From an uncultured Faecalibacterium sp. (GTDB lineage Bacteria; Bacillota; Clostridia; Oscillospirales; Ruminococcaceae): DNA of 64,000 bases. Numbering within the stretch: the first letter of the stretch is position 1; the number at the start of each line of letters is the position of its first letter. Shown piece after piece: positions 41,965 to 50,022 of this stretch. The position numbers and the translations under genes were made by a program. The notes beneath the pieces were generated by a model. The model saw nothing but the letters and a program-made list of their open reading frames with translations. It was not told the DNA's origin and did not search any database. Location: assembly GCA_904394215.1 (NCBI GenBank), contig CAJFNF010000002.1:25146-89145 (forward strand), in the 5' to 3' direction.

Positions 41965-42000
41965 AAAAAGTGACGCCAACCGCACTTGGCGTCACTTTTT
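41965..42000. terminator. Intrinsic terminator, bidirectional
   Basis: AAAAAGTGACGCCAA pairs with TTGGCGTCACTTTTT around CCGCAC. Confidence 0.9.
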
Positions 42001-42011
42001 ACTTTGCCGCT

Positions 42012-42227
42012 CTATCCGCAGGCACTATAAAATGCGTATGGCCATCGGTTGCGGCAAAGTGAAGAGGCGTTACATGGAATTTCTGCTTTCGTTACACCAA
42101 TTGCTTCTGACAACGCCTGCTCTTGAGCTTCAGTTGTGAATAGATGATACATAGGACCAAGGAGAAGTGTGATATCATAGGTGTTGTCTTGAGCAGATAA
42201 CCTTCGCAAAGGATTGGCTCTGTTCAT
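42012..42227 (-). pseudogene. Remnant of a SAM-dependent methyltransferase
   Basis: The minus strand reads DNTYDITLLLGPMYHLFT then EAQEQALSEAI and GVTK, a sequence shared by a class I methyltransferase group (usually DVTLLLGPMYHL and ALRVTKPGG). After VTK the match jumps frame to AATDGHTHFIVPAD, the expected sequence near the end of such proteins. The SAM-binding N-terminal part and the middle are missing. It is a decayed gene fragment. Confidence 0.7.
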
Positions 42228-42333
42228 CCAGGAAAAGCTGCGCTTTCCCTGCGCCGCTTGACACCGGCTGCCCTTTGGCGTCAGAAAATCCCTGGTTCAG
42301 CGCAATTTTATGGAAAATGATCCCCCTATTTGT

Positions 42334-42339
42334 TATAAT
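42334..42339 (+). promoter_or_regulatory. -10 box of the sugar ABC operon
   Basis: TATAAT lies 62 nt before the binding-protein start; the -35 position (TGGAAA) is poor. Confidence 0.5.
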
Positions 42340-42400
42340 AAGACAAAGCTGTAAGGCAGCTTAAATTGGATGCAAAGGAAGAACAAGCGTTGGGGGAAAA

Positions 42401-43867
42401 ATGAAAGACATCATGAAAAAAGCAGCTGCCCTTTGCGCAGCTGTTCTAATGGCTGTTGGCTGTGCCGCCTGTTCGGGCGGGGGAGAGCAGACGCAAAGTG
42501 AAGCGTCAGGAGAGCCGGCAGCATCGGAAGCGTCCGAACCGGTCACGCTGCAGGTTTACCTGGCGGCACAGTATGCCGATCCAACGGTTCATTACCCGAT
42601 CTATGAGGCTCTGATGGATTACCAGGAAGCGCATCCCAATCTCACGCTGGAATTTATTTCACCCAAAGGGGTGAATTACATGGAAGAACGGGAGGCCATG
42701 ATCAGCCAGCTCAACGCCGAGATCCTTTCAGGCGGCGGGCCGGATCTTTTTATCATGGAGGGTTACCGCACCACAGAAATCAATCTCTTCCCGGATATTG
42801 AGAAAGCCATGGTAAACGGGACCTTTCTGGATCTGACCGAAGCCATGGAGAAACAGGGCCTCTCCCGGGAGGAGGATTTTTATGCTGCCGTGCTGGATGC
42901 AGGCCAGTGGGAGGGAAAGCAATATATTCTGCCTCTTGGTTTCTCTGTTCCGCTGATGGTTAGTGCAGCAGATGTGCTGAATGCCAGCAGCTTCAACTTG
43001 CAGCGGGCATCCCGCAGTTTTGATGGAATGCTGTCCGAGCTGCTGCGCATTCATCAAGAACAGCCCATCCTGGTCAATACTGCTTTTCGGATGACGGATA
43101 TCCTTGCACAGCCCATCGTGGATTACCAGGAACATACCGTGAATATTGGATCGAATGCTTACCACAGAGCGCTGGAACTGGATAAGATATTCCGCACCGG
43201 GAGCATCTCATGGGAGGCTCAGGGGGTTCCGTTTGACAATCGTCAGGATCAGGTTTTACAGCAGTTTGAAGCAGGTACGCCCTTTGCAGTTCTGTATGAA
43301 ACCGACATAAGCATGAATCTGCTGCGCCGGTGCGAAGCGCTTGGGATCGAGATTACCGTACTGCCGGTTCCCAATGAAGAAGGCACGGTAACAGCCCACA
43401 TCGGCAGCTATGCCATGGGAAACCGGAACACACAGCACCCGGATGAGGTGGAAGATTTGCTGCTCTATCTGGTCAGCGAAGAATGTCAGTCTGCCGCAGC
43501 TTATGCAGACCACGACCAGATACCGATACGCCGGGGATGCCTTCAGGCTTGCCTGGAAGCACAGTATCAATTCAGCGTATACGATGCTTCCCGGGAAAAA
43601 CTCACCGATGAAGATATCCAGGAACGGGAGCGGGGATACGGTGTCCAGCTTGGACAGGCCCGCGTGGATCAGCTGGCCTTTATCTGCGATCAGGTGACGG
43701 CAGCGCATTACCAAACAGTTTGGTACAACGGCATGGATTTGGGGAAGACCCAGGAGGGAAAAAACGTTCTGGGAGATTTGCTGGTGTGCTATTGGAACGA
43801 TGAACTCACCCTGGATGAATTGATTGAGATTTTGACCCCCAAGCTGCGTCTGTACCTGGATGAATGA
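42401..43867 (+). CDS. Sugar ABC importer solute-binding lipoprotein
   Basis: This 488-residue extracellular binding protein has a lipoprotein signal (lipobox AACS, Cys23 or 24), a Ser/Glu-rich linker and a family 1-type solute-binding fold (AEILSGGGPDLFIMEG, GKQYILPLGFSVPLMV). It captures an oligosaccharide and delivers it to the two permeases that follow. The start has GGGGG five bases upstream. The stop overlaps the next frame slightly. No dedicated ATPase gene is present, so a shared MsmK-type ATPase is expected, as is common in Firmicutes. Confidence 0.9.
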   Translation: MKDIMKKAAALCAAVLMAVGCAACSGGGEQTQSEASGEPAASEASEPVTLQVYLAAQYADPTVHYPIYEALMDYQEAHPNLTLEFISPKGVNYMEEREAMISQLNAEILSGGGPDLFIMEGYRTTEINLFPDIEKAMVNGTFLDLTEAMEKQGLSREEDFYAAVLDAGQWEGKQYILPLGFSVPLMVSAADVLNASSFNLQRASRSFDGMLSELLRIHQEQPILVNTAFRMTDILAQPIVDYQEHTVNIGSNAYHRALELDKIFRTGSISWEAQGVPFDNRQDQVLQQFEAGTPFAVLYETDISMNLLRRCEALGIEITVLPVPNEEGTVTAHIGSYAMGNRNTQHPDEVEDLLLYLVSEECQSAAAYADHDQIPIRRGCLQACLEAQYQFSVYDASREKLTDEDIQERERGYGVQLGQARVDQLAFICDQVTAAHYQTVWYNGMDLGKTQEGKNVLGDLLVCYWNDELTLDELIEILTPKLRLYLDE

Positions 43868-43878
43868 GGAAAGCCGCC

Positions 43879-44706
43879 ATGAAGAAACAAAAACATCTGG
43901 AATGGCTGCTGGCCTTGCCTGCCTTATTGGCCCTGGGGGCAGGTTACCTGGTGCCGCTGGCGCTGGCTTTTTATAAGAGCCTGTTTGCAGGGATGAGCAC
44001 AAACTTTGTGGGGCTGGACAACTATACCGACCTGTTCACCAACTATGCTTTTGACCTTGCGGTCAAAAATTTGCTGCGGCTGTGGTGCATTGCCATACCC
44101 CTGAACTGGGTGCTGGGAGTCCTGCTGGCAGTTTTTTGCGTGGAAGCAGCCGGGCCGCGGTTGCGGCTGGCCTTCTTTTTTCCGGGTATCCTGCCGGCGG
44201 CCTGTGTGGTGATGCTGGCCACCGAAGGAGCCAGCCTGCTGGGCTGGGAAGATACCTGGACTTTTCATGAAGAGTCGGCTTTGGTTTGGCTGGGGATTGT
44301 CTTATGGAAAACGTTGGGCTATACGGTTCTGATCTGCGCGGCCTTCCTGGAATCCATTCCGGGAGAAATCCTGGATGCCGCCAAACTGGACGGAGCCGGG
44401 TTCTGGCAGTGCCTGTTTCGGGTGCGGCTGCCACTCATCCGGCAGGGGATGGTTCTCTCCACGGTGCTGGTGATTTTCAATGGATACCGCTGCTTCCGGG
44501 AAGCCTATCTGATCGGCGGGGAACACCCCCACGAGCAGCTGTACAGCCTGCAGCATTTTCTGCAGAACAATTTCTCCAACATGAACTATGCCCGTCTGGA
44601 AGCCGCATCCATTGTGGTGGTGCTGGCCGTGTTTGGGGCAGGGATCCTGCTGCTGGCCCTGCGGCGCACAGCGCAAAGGAGGAGCCGTCATGAAAACAAA
44701 GTATAA
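43879..44706 (+). CDS. Sugar ABC importer permease, MalF/MsmF type
   Basis: This 275-residue permease has six membrane segments and the EAA loop ILDAAKLDGAGFWQCLFRV, which contacts the ATPase. ATG 43879 (MKKQKHLEW) with AGGAAAG is preferred to the ATG at 43864, which overlaps the binding-protein stop. It overlaps the next permease by 17 bp. Confidence 0.92.
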   Translation: MKKQKHLEWLLALPALLALGAGYLVPLALAFYKSLFAGMSTNFVGLDNYTDLFTNYAFDLAVKNLLRLWCIAIPLNWVLGVLLAVFCVEAAGPRLRLAFFFPGILPAACVVMLATEGASLLGWEDTWTFHEESALVWLGIVLWKTLGYTVLICAAFLESIPGEILDAAKLDGAGFWQCLFRVRLPLIRQGMVLSTVLVIFNGYRCFREAYLIGGEHPHEQLYSLQHFLQNNFSNMNYARLEAASIVVVLAVFGAGILLLALRRTAQRRSRHENKV

Positions 44707-45439
44707 ACCGGGATACTGGGTTCGGATGCTTCTGGCGGCAGGCTTCCTGATGCCCTGCCTGCTGCTGATCCTGCCCCTGGCAGGGGAGCCGCTGGATTCC
44801 CTCTGGGGTGCGGTGCTGTCTTGCGACTATTTGCGGGGATATGGAAATACGCTGGTTCTGGCTCTCGCCGGCGCAGTGATTCAGATTGCTGTGGCGCTGC
44901 CTGCCGGCTATGCTTTGGAGCGGTACGCTTCCAAAGGCACCCGGAAGATCTGCCTTGTCCTCTGCGGTTTGCTGATGCTTCTGCCGCAGCAGGCTTTGAT
45001 GCTGCCCCAATATCTCATTCTGCAGAAGATGGGATTGCTGGACACCCTGGCCGGTCTGCTGGTGGTGACTGCCTTTCAGCCCTGGATGGTGCTGCTGTTC
45101 TGGTTCGGCACCAGCCGTGTGGACCAGGAAATCTTTGATGCAGCCGCCTGCGACGGCGCGGCCGGGATGACCTTTTCGCGCCGGATTTATCTGCCCCTGA
45201 TGGCCCCCTATCTGGCGGCGGCGGCCCTGCTGTCCGGGGCGGAAAGCTGGAATTTGCTGGAGCAGCCCATGATCTTTTTGCAGCAAAAAGACCATTACCC
45301 GCTGTCCATCCTGCTTTCCCGACTGCCGGAAGCCGATCAGGCCCAGAAGCTCTTTGGGGGCGTGTTGTTCCTGCTGCCGCTGGTGATTGCCTTTGGGGCG
45401 GTCTGCGGCCGGATTCGTAAAAATGCAGGCGACATTTAA
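44690..45439 (+). CDS. Sugar ABC importer permease, MalG/MsmG type
   Basis: This 249-residue permease, partner of the previous gene, has six membrane segments and the EAA loop IFDAAACDGAAGMTFSRRI. The frame opens at 44588, but ATG 44690 has AAAGGAGG and starts with the usual short cytoplasmic tail. It is slightly shorter than many MalG homologues (about 275) at its N-terminus. It ends the operon; no glycosidase or ATPase follows. Confidence 0.92.
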   Translation: MKTKYKPGYWVRMLLAAGFLMPCLLLILPLAGEPLDSLWGAVLSCDYLRGYGNTLVLALAGAVIQIAVALPAGYALERYASKGTRKICLVLCGLLMLLPQQALMLPQYLILQKMGLLDTLAGLLVVTAFQPWMVLLFWFGTSRVDQEIFDAAACDGAAGMTFSRRIYLPLMAPYLAAAALLSGAESWNLLEQPMIFLQQKDHYPLSILLSRLPEADQAQKLFGGVLFLLPLVIAFGAVCGRIRKNAGDI

Positions 45440-45528
45440 AGTGTGCCAGCTTCCTTGCAGACTTGCCGCCAGAGAACACCTTGCGGTGCGAGCTGTTCTT
45501 GGTCAGCAAGTTTAATAAAAGTTATCTA

Positions 45529-45557
45529 TTCCAAAATGGAGCCGGTTATAGTATAAT
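45529..45557 (+). promoter_or_regulatory. Promoter of the DUF3784 gene
   Basis: TTCCAA (45529-45534), 17 bp, TATAAT (45552-45557) in markedly AT-rich DNA. Confidence 0.6.
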
Positions 45558-45614
45558 AATATCAAGAGAAAATTCTATTTTTTACAAAGATTGTTCTAAC
45601 AAAGGAGCCGGGTT

Positions 45615-45941
45615 ATGAGCGCATTTGAAATACTACTTACTCTTATTATTTCTTTGGGAGCAGTAATATGGGGCGTGAACATTTATAACCAAAAAGGTAC
45701 ATGGTTTCTTGCTGGCTGGAATACCATGAGAAAAGAAGAAAAGAAAACCTACAATGAAGAAGCAATGTGCCATTTGTTTGGAAGATGTGTTGTTTTTTGC
45801 GGAATAGGTGCGTTCCTATTGTTGTACGGCAGCTTTAATCATAATGATGTTATTTTATGTATCGGACTCGGAATAGTAGCGGTAATGGTTATATTATCAA
45901 TCATAATGCCGAAGATGAATCCTAAAAAATATCGGAAATAA
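45615..45941 (+). CDS. DUF3784 family membrane protein
   Basis: The 108-residue product has three membrane segments and the DUF3784 hallmark GTWFLAGWNTMRKEEKKTYN between the first and second. The role of the family is unknown. The gene and its flanks are clearly AT-richer than the rest of the window, with codons such as ATA, TTA and AAT, so it is probably recently acquired. It sits beside a relaxase stub and a LysRS stub, consistent with mobile-element traffic. Confidence 0.88.
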   Translation: MSAFEILLTLIISLGAVIWGVNIYNQKGTWFLAGWNTMRKEEKKTYNEEAMCHLFGRCVVFCGIGAFLLLYGSFNHNDVILCIGLGIVAVMVILSIIMPKMNPKKYRK

Positions 45942-46034
45942 CCTTTAATAAAAACTATTCTTAGACCATCTTTTGATCAGCATAATCTAAACTTTCAAAA
46001 CTGAATACCTACCGCCCACCAGCGGAACCACCAG

Positions 46035-46070
46035 GCAAGAAATCAGAGATGGTTTCTTGCTTTTCTTTTT
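46035..46070 (+). terminator. Intrinsic terminator downstream of the DUF3784 gene
   Basis: GCAAGAAA and TTTCTTGC with a ten-base loop, then TTTTCTTTTT. Confidence 0.82.
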
Positions 46071-46098
46071 GGCTAAATCACGGAGGGAGGCGAGTGTT

Positions 46099-46155
46099 TT
46101 GCCCAATCTGCATTTTGACATCGCCATCACCCAGCGCAGCAAGGGACAGTCGGCC
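46099..46155 (+). pseudogene. N-terminal stub of a MobA/MobL-type relaxase
   Basis: After a GGAGGGAGG site, TTG at 46099 opens 19 codons reading MPNLHFDIAITQRSKGQSA, the conserved start of MobA/MobL relaxases that nick plasmid or element DNA for transfer. The match stops abruptly; the following codons are unrelated and the catalytic His motif is absent. This is a scar of a mobilizable element. Confidence 0.72.
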
Positions 46156-46221
46156 TTGTGTGCCTGGGGCGCGCCTTTTTCAGGCCGGGCCCCTTTGCGT
46201 TCCCGGTTCATGGCTGCCCGT

Positions 46222-46518
46222 TCAGGATTTTGACGGCCGCATCAGGGGGGACAGAATCAGATCCCGGATATTCTTCTCGTCCAGCAGCACCTGAAGCATC
46301 CGGTCGACTCCCATGCCCCAGCCTGAGATGGGCGGCATCCCGTATTCCATCGCCCGAATGTAGTCATCATCCATGACCATGGCTTCGTCGTCGCCTGCGG
46401 CTTTCGGCCTTGCCTGCTCCATCAGCCGGTTCCTCTGATCCACCGGATCTACAAGCTCGGAATAGGTGTTGATGGCTTCGGCGCCGTGTTGATCACCAGC
46501 TGGAACCGGTCCACAATT
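46222..46518 (-). pseudogene. lysS: C-terminal remnant of lysyl-tRNA synthetase
   Basis: The minus strand reads EIVDRFQLVIN, then after a one-base frameshift EAINTYSELVDPVDQRNRL and DYIRAMEYGMPPISGWGMG, VDRMLQVLLDE and IRDLIL. This is the end of a class II LysRS, including motif 3 (GMGVDR), about 95 of about 500 residues. Its upstream edge falls at the stop codon of the dehydrogenase gene (46519), so the two were joined by a rearrangement. It cannot be functional; the working lysS must be elsewhere. Confidence 0.85.
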
Positions 46519-47520
46519 TCAGAAGGTAATCAGCACTTTGCCGCTGGTGGGACCCTTTTGCACCAGCTCCAGAGCCTGGCCAGCGGTATCCAGGGTAAAG
46601 GTGCGAGGATCGGTGGCGGGGACAATGTGGTTTTGCTCCACGATGCGGGTAATCTTTCGCAGCTGGGCCCCGCCGGCATGGACAAAGATAAACCGGTATT
46701 CCTTGCCCTGTCTGCGGGCGGCCCGGTCGTATTTGGCCCCCGCCGCTGTGAACAGCAGCCGCTTGGCGGCGCCGAAATGGTTCTTCAACGCAAAGGTTTT
46801 GTTGGGGCCGGTGCGCAGGCTCAGCACCCGCCCGCCCGGCTTGAGCACCGACAGTTCCCGCTGGAACTCCCCGGGCCCCAGAGCGTCGATGACGTAGTCC
46901 ACCCCCGAGAGAACCTCCCAGTAGTTTTCCTTTTGGTAGTCCAGATACCGCTCGGCCCCGGCAGCCAGGATGGACTCCCGGGCCCGGCTGTTGCCGGTGA
47001 CGATTACCCGCAGTCCCAAAGCTTTGGCGATGGGCACCGCCATCTGTCCAAAACTGCCCGACCCGCCGGGAATCAGCAGGGTGCTGCCGGGTTTGGCCTC
47101 CAGCTCCTCGGTGATGCCCTGCCAGGCGGTGAGGCCGGTGAGGGGGATGGCCGCAGCGGTGGTGAAGTCGTATCCTTGGGGCATGGGGGCCAGGGCGTTC
47201 TGGTCCACCGCCACATATTCGGCGAAGGCGCCGATTTTGGCCAAAGGCAGCCGGGTATAGACCTTGTCGCCCTTTTTAAAGCCGATGACCCGGCTGCCCA
47301 CCTGCTCCACCACCCCTGCGCACTCGTTGCCCAGGGTGAGAGGCATGGGGTAATCCTGGATCAGCTTCACGCTGCCGGTTAAAATCAGCAGCTCCAGCGG
47401 GTTGACCGCCGCAGCTTTTACCTTTACCAGCACCTCGGTGGAGCCGATGTCCGGCGTCGGAATCTCCCGCACCACCGGGCGAATCTCTTTTGCATATCGG
47501 TCGATCTGAACTGCCTTCAT
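46519..47520 (-). CDS. Zinc-independent medium-chain dehydrogenase / quinone-oxidoreductase family
   Basis: This 333-residue NADPH-dependent reductase has an MDR N-terminal domain (KVKAAAVNPLELLILTG, TLGNECAGVVEQVG) and the Rossmann motif IPGGSGSFGQMAVPIAKALG. The catalytic zinc ligands of alcohol dehydrogenases are lacking. Relatives reduce quinones or reactive unsaturated carbonyls. ATG 47520 has AAAGGAGG seven bases upstream; an upstream ATG at 47601 is in the promoter. It has its own near-consensus promoter and ends at the LysRS remnant, so its native terminator may have been lost. Confidence 0.9.
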   Translation of the reverse strand: MKAVQIDRYAKEIRPVVREIPTPDIGSTEVLVKVKAAAVNPLELLILTGSVKLIQDYPMPLTLGNECAGVVEQVGSRVIGFKKGDKVYTRLPLAKIGAFAEYVAVDQNALAPMPQGYDFTTAAAIPLTGLTAWQGITEELEAKPGSTLLIPGGSGSFGQMAVPIAKALGLRVIVTGNSRARESILAAGAERYLDYQKENYWEVLSGVDYVIDALGPGEFQRELSVLKPGGRVLSLRTGPNKTFALKNHFGAAKRLLFTAAGAKYDRAARRQGKEYRFIFVHAGGAQLRKITRIVEQNHIVPATDPRTFTLDTAGQALELVQKGPTSGKVLITF

Positions 47521-47610
47521 GGCAAGTCCTCCTTTTTGCACAGATGTAAAATTAAATGTTACAACATCGGGCAGTATACCACAGCGGATGTGTAATGTCA
47601 ATATTTACAT
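47521..47610 (-). promoter_or_regulatory. Promoter and operator region of the medium-chain dehydrogenase
   Basis: On the minus strand TTGACA (47596-47601) and TATACT (47573-47578) are 17 bp apart, near-consensus. Dyads surround it: AGATGTAAA upstream and TTTACATCT downstream, plus ATGTTGTAACAT just after the -10. A strong promoter with such dyads suggests repression by an unlinked regulator. Confidence 0.72.
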
Positions 47611-47630
47611 CTGGCGTCCCAACAGCAGAA

Positions 47631-47668
47631 AGCCCGGCAGGCTCCACAAGGAACCGCCGGGCTGTTTT
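47631..47668. terminator. Intrinsic terminator after the AraC gene
   Basis: AGCCCGGC (47631-47638) and GCCGGGCT (47656-47663) with a 17-base loop, T-rich on both exits. Confidence 0.65.
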
Positions 47669-48531
47669 TATGGATGGGGGAGGGTTTCTTTGGCGCCGGC
47701 CTGGCGGCTGCGGAAGGCACTGGGGGAGCATCCCACCCGCTTTTTGAACAGCCGGGAAAAGGCAAAGGCATCTTCAAACCCCAGAGAGCTTGCCACCACC
47801 GCCACCGCATAGTCGGTGGAGGCCAGCATGGCCTCGGCCTTTTTCAGTTTCAGGTCGGTGAGGTATCCCTTGGGTCCCACGCCGTAGGATTCCCGGAATA
47901 CCCGGGTCAGGTAGTTGGGATGGACCCCGAACTGCCGGGCCACCTGCCGGATCTGAAGGGGTTCATAGTAGTTGACGTCCAGGTAGAGCTTGACTTCCTC
48001 GGCGATGGAGCCCCGGCGGGCGGTGTCCTGGTCCCGGCCGGTGTCGTAGAACAGCTGGGACAGGATGTACAAAGTCATGCTGTTGGCCAGCAGGTAATCG
48101 CTCACCGAGGCAGTGTTCAGGGGGAGCACCTCCTGGATGGTGGCGTAGTATTTCTCCACCGGCAGCCCTCGCAGGACATAGGTTTCCTCGGCCTGCTCCA
48201 TCAGCTCCAGCAGGTACTGCCGGGAGGTGATCCCCAAAAAGTTGATCCAGGTGTAGTGCCAGGGGTCCTCCTGGTCCGCCTCGTAATAGGTCACCGTCTC
48301 GGCGGGCACCAGAAAGGCGTCCCCGGCTCCCAAATGGAAGGTTTGGCCCGCCACTTCCAGCCGGCCTTTGCCGCTGAGGACAAAATGGATCATCTGGTAG
48401 GTCCGGAACTTGGGGCCGTAGTGCTGCCCCGGGGCGCACCACTCCTGCCCGGCGCTGTAAAAGGCCAGGTCGGAATGGGCTTTGAAGACGATGCTGTGCT
48501 TCGTCTCTTTGTACTCACGCATCTTTTCCAT
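47668..48531 (-). CDS. AraC-family regulator of the sucrose/raffinose operon
   Basis: This product of about 287 residues has an N-terminal cupin-like sugar-binding domain (FVLSGKGRLEVAGQ, GAGDAFLVPAET, WHYTWINFLG) and a C-terminal AraC double helix-turn-helix (IRQVARQFGVHPNYLTRVF, and VVASSLGFEDAFAFSRLFKKRVG). The start is uncertain: in-frame ATGs lie at 48588, 48567, 48531 and 48522, none with a strong ribosome site, and an extended -10-like TGGTATACT just before 48531 raises the chance of a near-leaderless start. It is divergent from scrB and most likely activates it in response to an alpha-galactoside or sucrose. Confidence 0.87.
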   Translation of the reverse strand: MEKMREYKETKHSIVFKAHSDLAFYSAGQEWCAPGQHYGPKFRTYQMIHFVLSGKGRLEVAGQTFHLGAGDAFLVPAETVTYYEADQEDPWHYTWINFLGITSRQYLLELMEQAEETYVLRGLPVEKYYATIQEVLPLNTASVSDYLLANSMTLYILSQLFYDTGRDQDTARRGSIAEEVKLYLDVNYYEPLQIRQVARQFGVHPNYLTRVFRESYGVGPKGYLTDLKLKKAEAMLASTDYAVAVVASSLGFEDAFAFSRLFKKRVGCSPSAFRSRQAGAKETLPHP

Positions 48532-48663
48532 GGAACCAGTATACCAGAAAAAGTTTGTTTTTTCCATATCTTCTTTTGTTATTGCCATGTAAAAAGGGCC
48601 GGTTTCCGTGTTAAATAATAAGCGCAGACAACAAAAACAACCCGAGAGGAGGAATGAGGGTCC

Positions 48664-50001
48664 ATGGCAAAAACACGCCGTCAGGGATTCCATCTGGAGC
48701 CCCCCGCCGGCCTTCTCAATGACCCCAACGGCCTGGTGTGGTACCGCGGCAGCTACTATGTTTACTTTCAGTGGAACAAGTTTGAAAAGAACCACTCCTA
48801 TAAAGAGTGGGGGAGCTTTTCCTCAGAAGATCTGGTTCACTGGCAGTTCCAGGGCAGTGCCCTGGTGCCCGACCAGACCTACGACCAAAACGGGGTATAT
48901 TCGGGCAGCGGGATGGAAATCGGCGGCAAACTCTGCCTCTACTACACCGGCAACCACAAGGAAAATGGCTGCCGCACCAGCCGCCAGTGCCTGGCCGTCA
49001 CCGAGGACGGCCGCCACTACCTGAAGCTGGGCCCGGTGCTGGAAACACCGGAGGGCTACACCCCCCATTTCCGGGACCCGGATGTATTCCAGGCGGAAAA
49101 CGGCCTCTATTACATGGTGATCGGCGCCCAGCGGTCGAATGGCCGGGGGGCTTTGGCCCTGGCCCGCAGCCGGGACGGACAAACCTGGGACTATCTCCAC
49201 CCTCTGGCTTACAGCCAGCAGTATGAGATGGTCGAATGTCCGGATTTGTTTTTGCTGGATGGGCAGTACGTGCTGCTCTACTGCCCCCAGGCCCGGAACA
49301 ACGAGACAGACGCCTGCCTGTCCAGCTATTCGGCCTACAAGCCGGTGGACTTTGACCCTGAAACCGGCCTTCTCTCCCCGGAGGACGCCGACCTGGACCA
49401 GGGCCTCACCGTCACCGACGGAGGCTTCGACTTTTACTCCCCCCAGACCTTCACCGACGGCAAAGGGCGGCGGATTCTTTTCGCCTGGATGTCCCGGATG
49501 GAGGAAGCGGAAGAGGCCGCCTTTTCGGCGGGGGAGCCCTCGGTCCACTGCCTGACCATGCCGAGGGTGCTTCACTGGCGGGAGGGCCGCCTCTGGCAGG
49601 CGCCCCCCGAAGAGCTCTACAGCCTGCTGGGCGATCCCATCCAGCCCGAAGCATTGGCCAGCCGGACCTTCTGGCTGGGTATCGAGGGGCTGCCGGGGGA
49701 TAGGCCCTTCTCCCTGGCCCTCCATGGCGGGGAGGCGGCGGTGGCTTTTGATCCGGCGGCAAAGACCCTCACTTTGACCCGGACCGCCTGGCTCACCGGC
49801 CGGCCGGAAACCAAAACCTGCCCTCTGGACCAGCTGAACCGGCTGGAACTCTGGAGCGACCGCTCCAGTCTGGAAGTGTTCATCAACGGGGGAAGCCTGG
49901 TGCTCTCCGCCCGGATTGACCCCGCCAGCGAGACGCTGGGCCTGGACGTCCGGGGCGCGGACGGCTGCGGCATCACCCTGCGCCCCATCCACTGCATCTG
50001 A
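48664..50001 (+). CDS. scrB: Sucrose-6-phosphate hydrolase (GH32)
   Basis: This 445-residue GH32 enzyme hydrolyses sucrose 6-phosphate from the PTS to glucose 6-phosphate and fructose. Nucleophile Asp20 is in LLNDPNG, transition-state Asp138 in FRDPDVF and acid/base Glu191 in VECPDLF. The C-terminal beta-sandwich is present (RSSLEVFING). There is no signal peptide, so it is cytoplasmic. It is the first gene of scrB-scrA-GH36, with 21 bp to scrA and a GAGAGGAGG site before the start. Confidence 0.94.
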   Translation: MAKTRRQGFHLEPPAGLLNDPNGLVWYRGSYYVYFQWNKFEKNHSYKEWGSFSSEDLVHWQFQGSALVPDQTYDQNGVYSGSGMEIGGKLCLYYTGNHKENGCRTSRQCLAVTEDGRHYLKLGPVLETPEGYTPHFRDPDVFQAENGLYYMVIGAQRSNGRGALALARSRDGQTWDYLHPLAYSQQYEMVECPDLFLLDGQYVLLYCPQARNNETDACLSSYSAYKPVDFDPETGLLSPEDADLDQGLTVTDGGFDFYSPQTFTDGKGRRILFAWMSRMEEAEEAAFSAGEPSVHCLTMPRVLHWREGRLWQAPPEELYSLLGDPIQPEALASRTFWLGIEGLPGDRPFSLALHGGEAAVAFDPAAKTLTLTRTAWLTGRPETKTCPLDQLNRLELWSDRSSLEVFINGGSLVLSARIDPASETLGLDVRGADGCGITLRPIHCI

Positions 50002-50022
50002 TTTTACAAAGGAGGAACCATC

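Larger units (their letters stand above)
41763..42333. other. Intergenic stretch with gene debris
   Basis: An AAAGGAGG ribosome site stands right after the dehydrogenase stop but opens only a seven-codon frame, suggesting that a third operon gene has been lost. A 47-residue frame (41793-41931) ends NVGIAERS, faintly like a transketolase motif. A terminator and a methyltransferase remnant follow. Confidence 0.45.
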
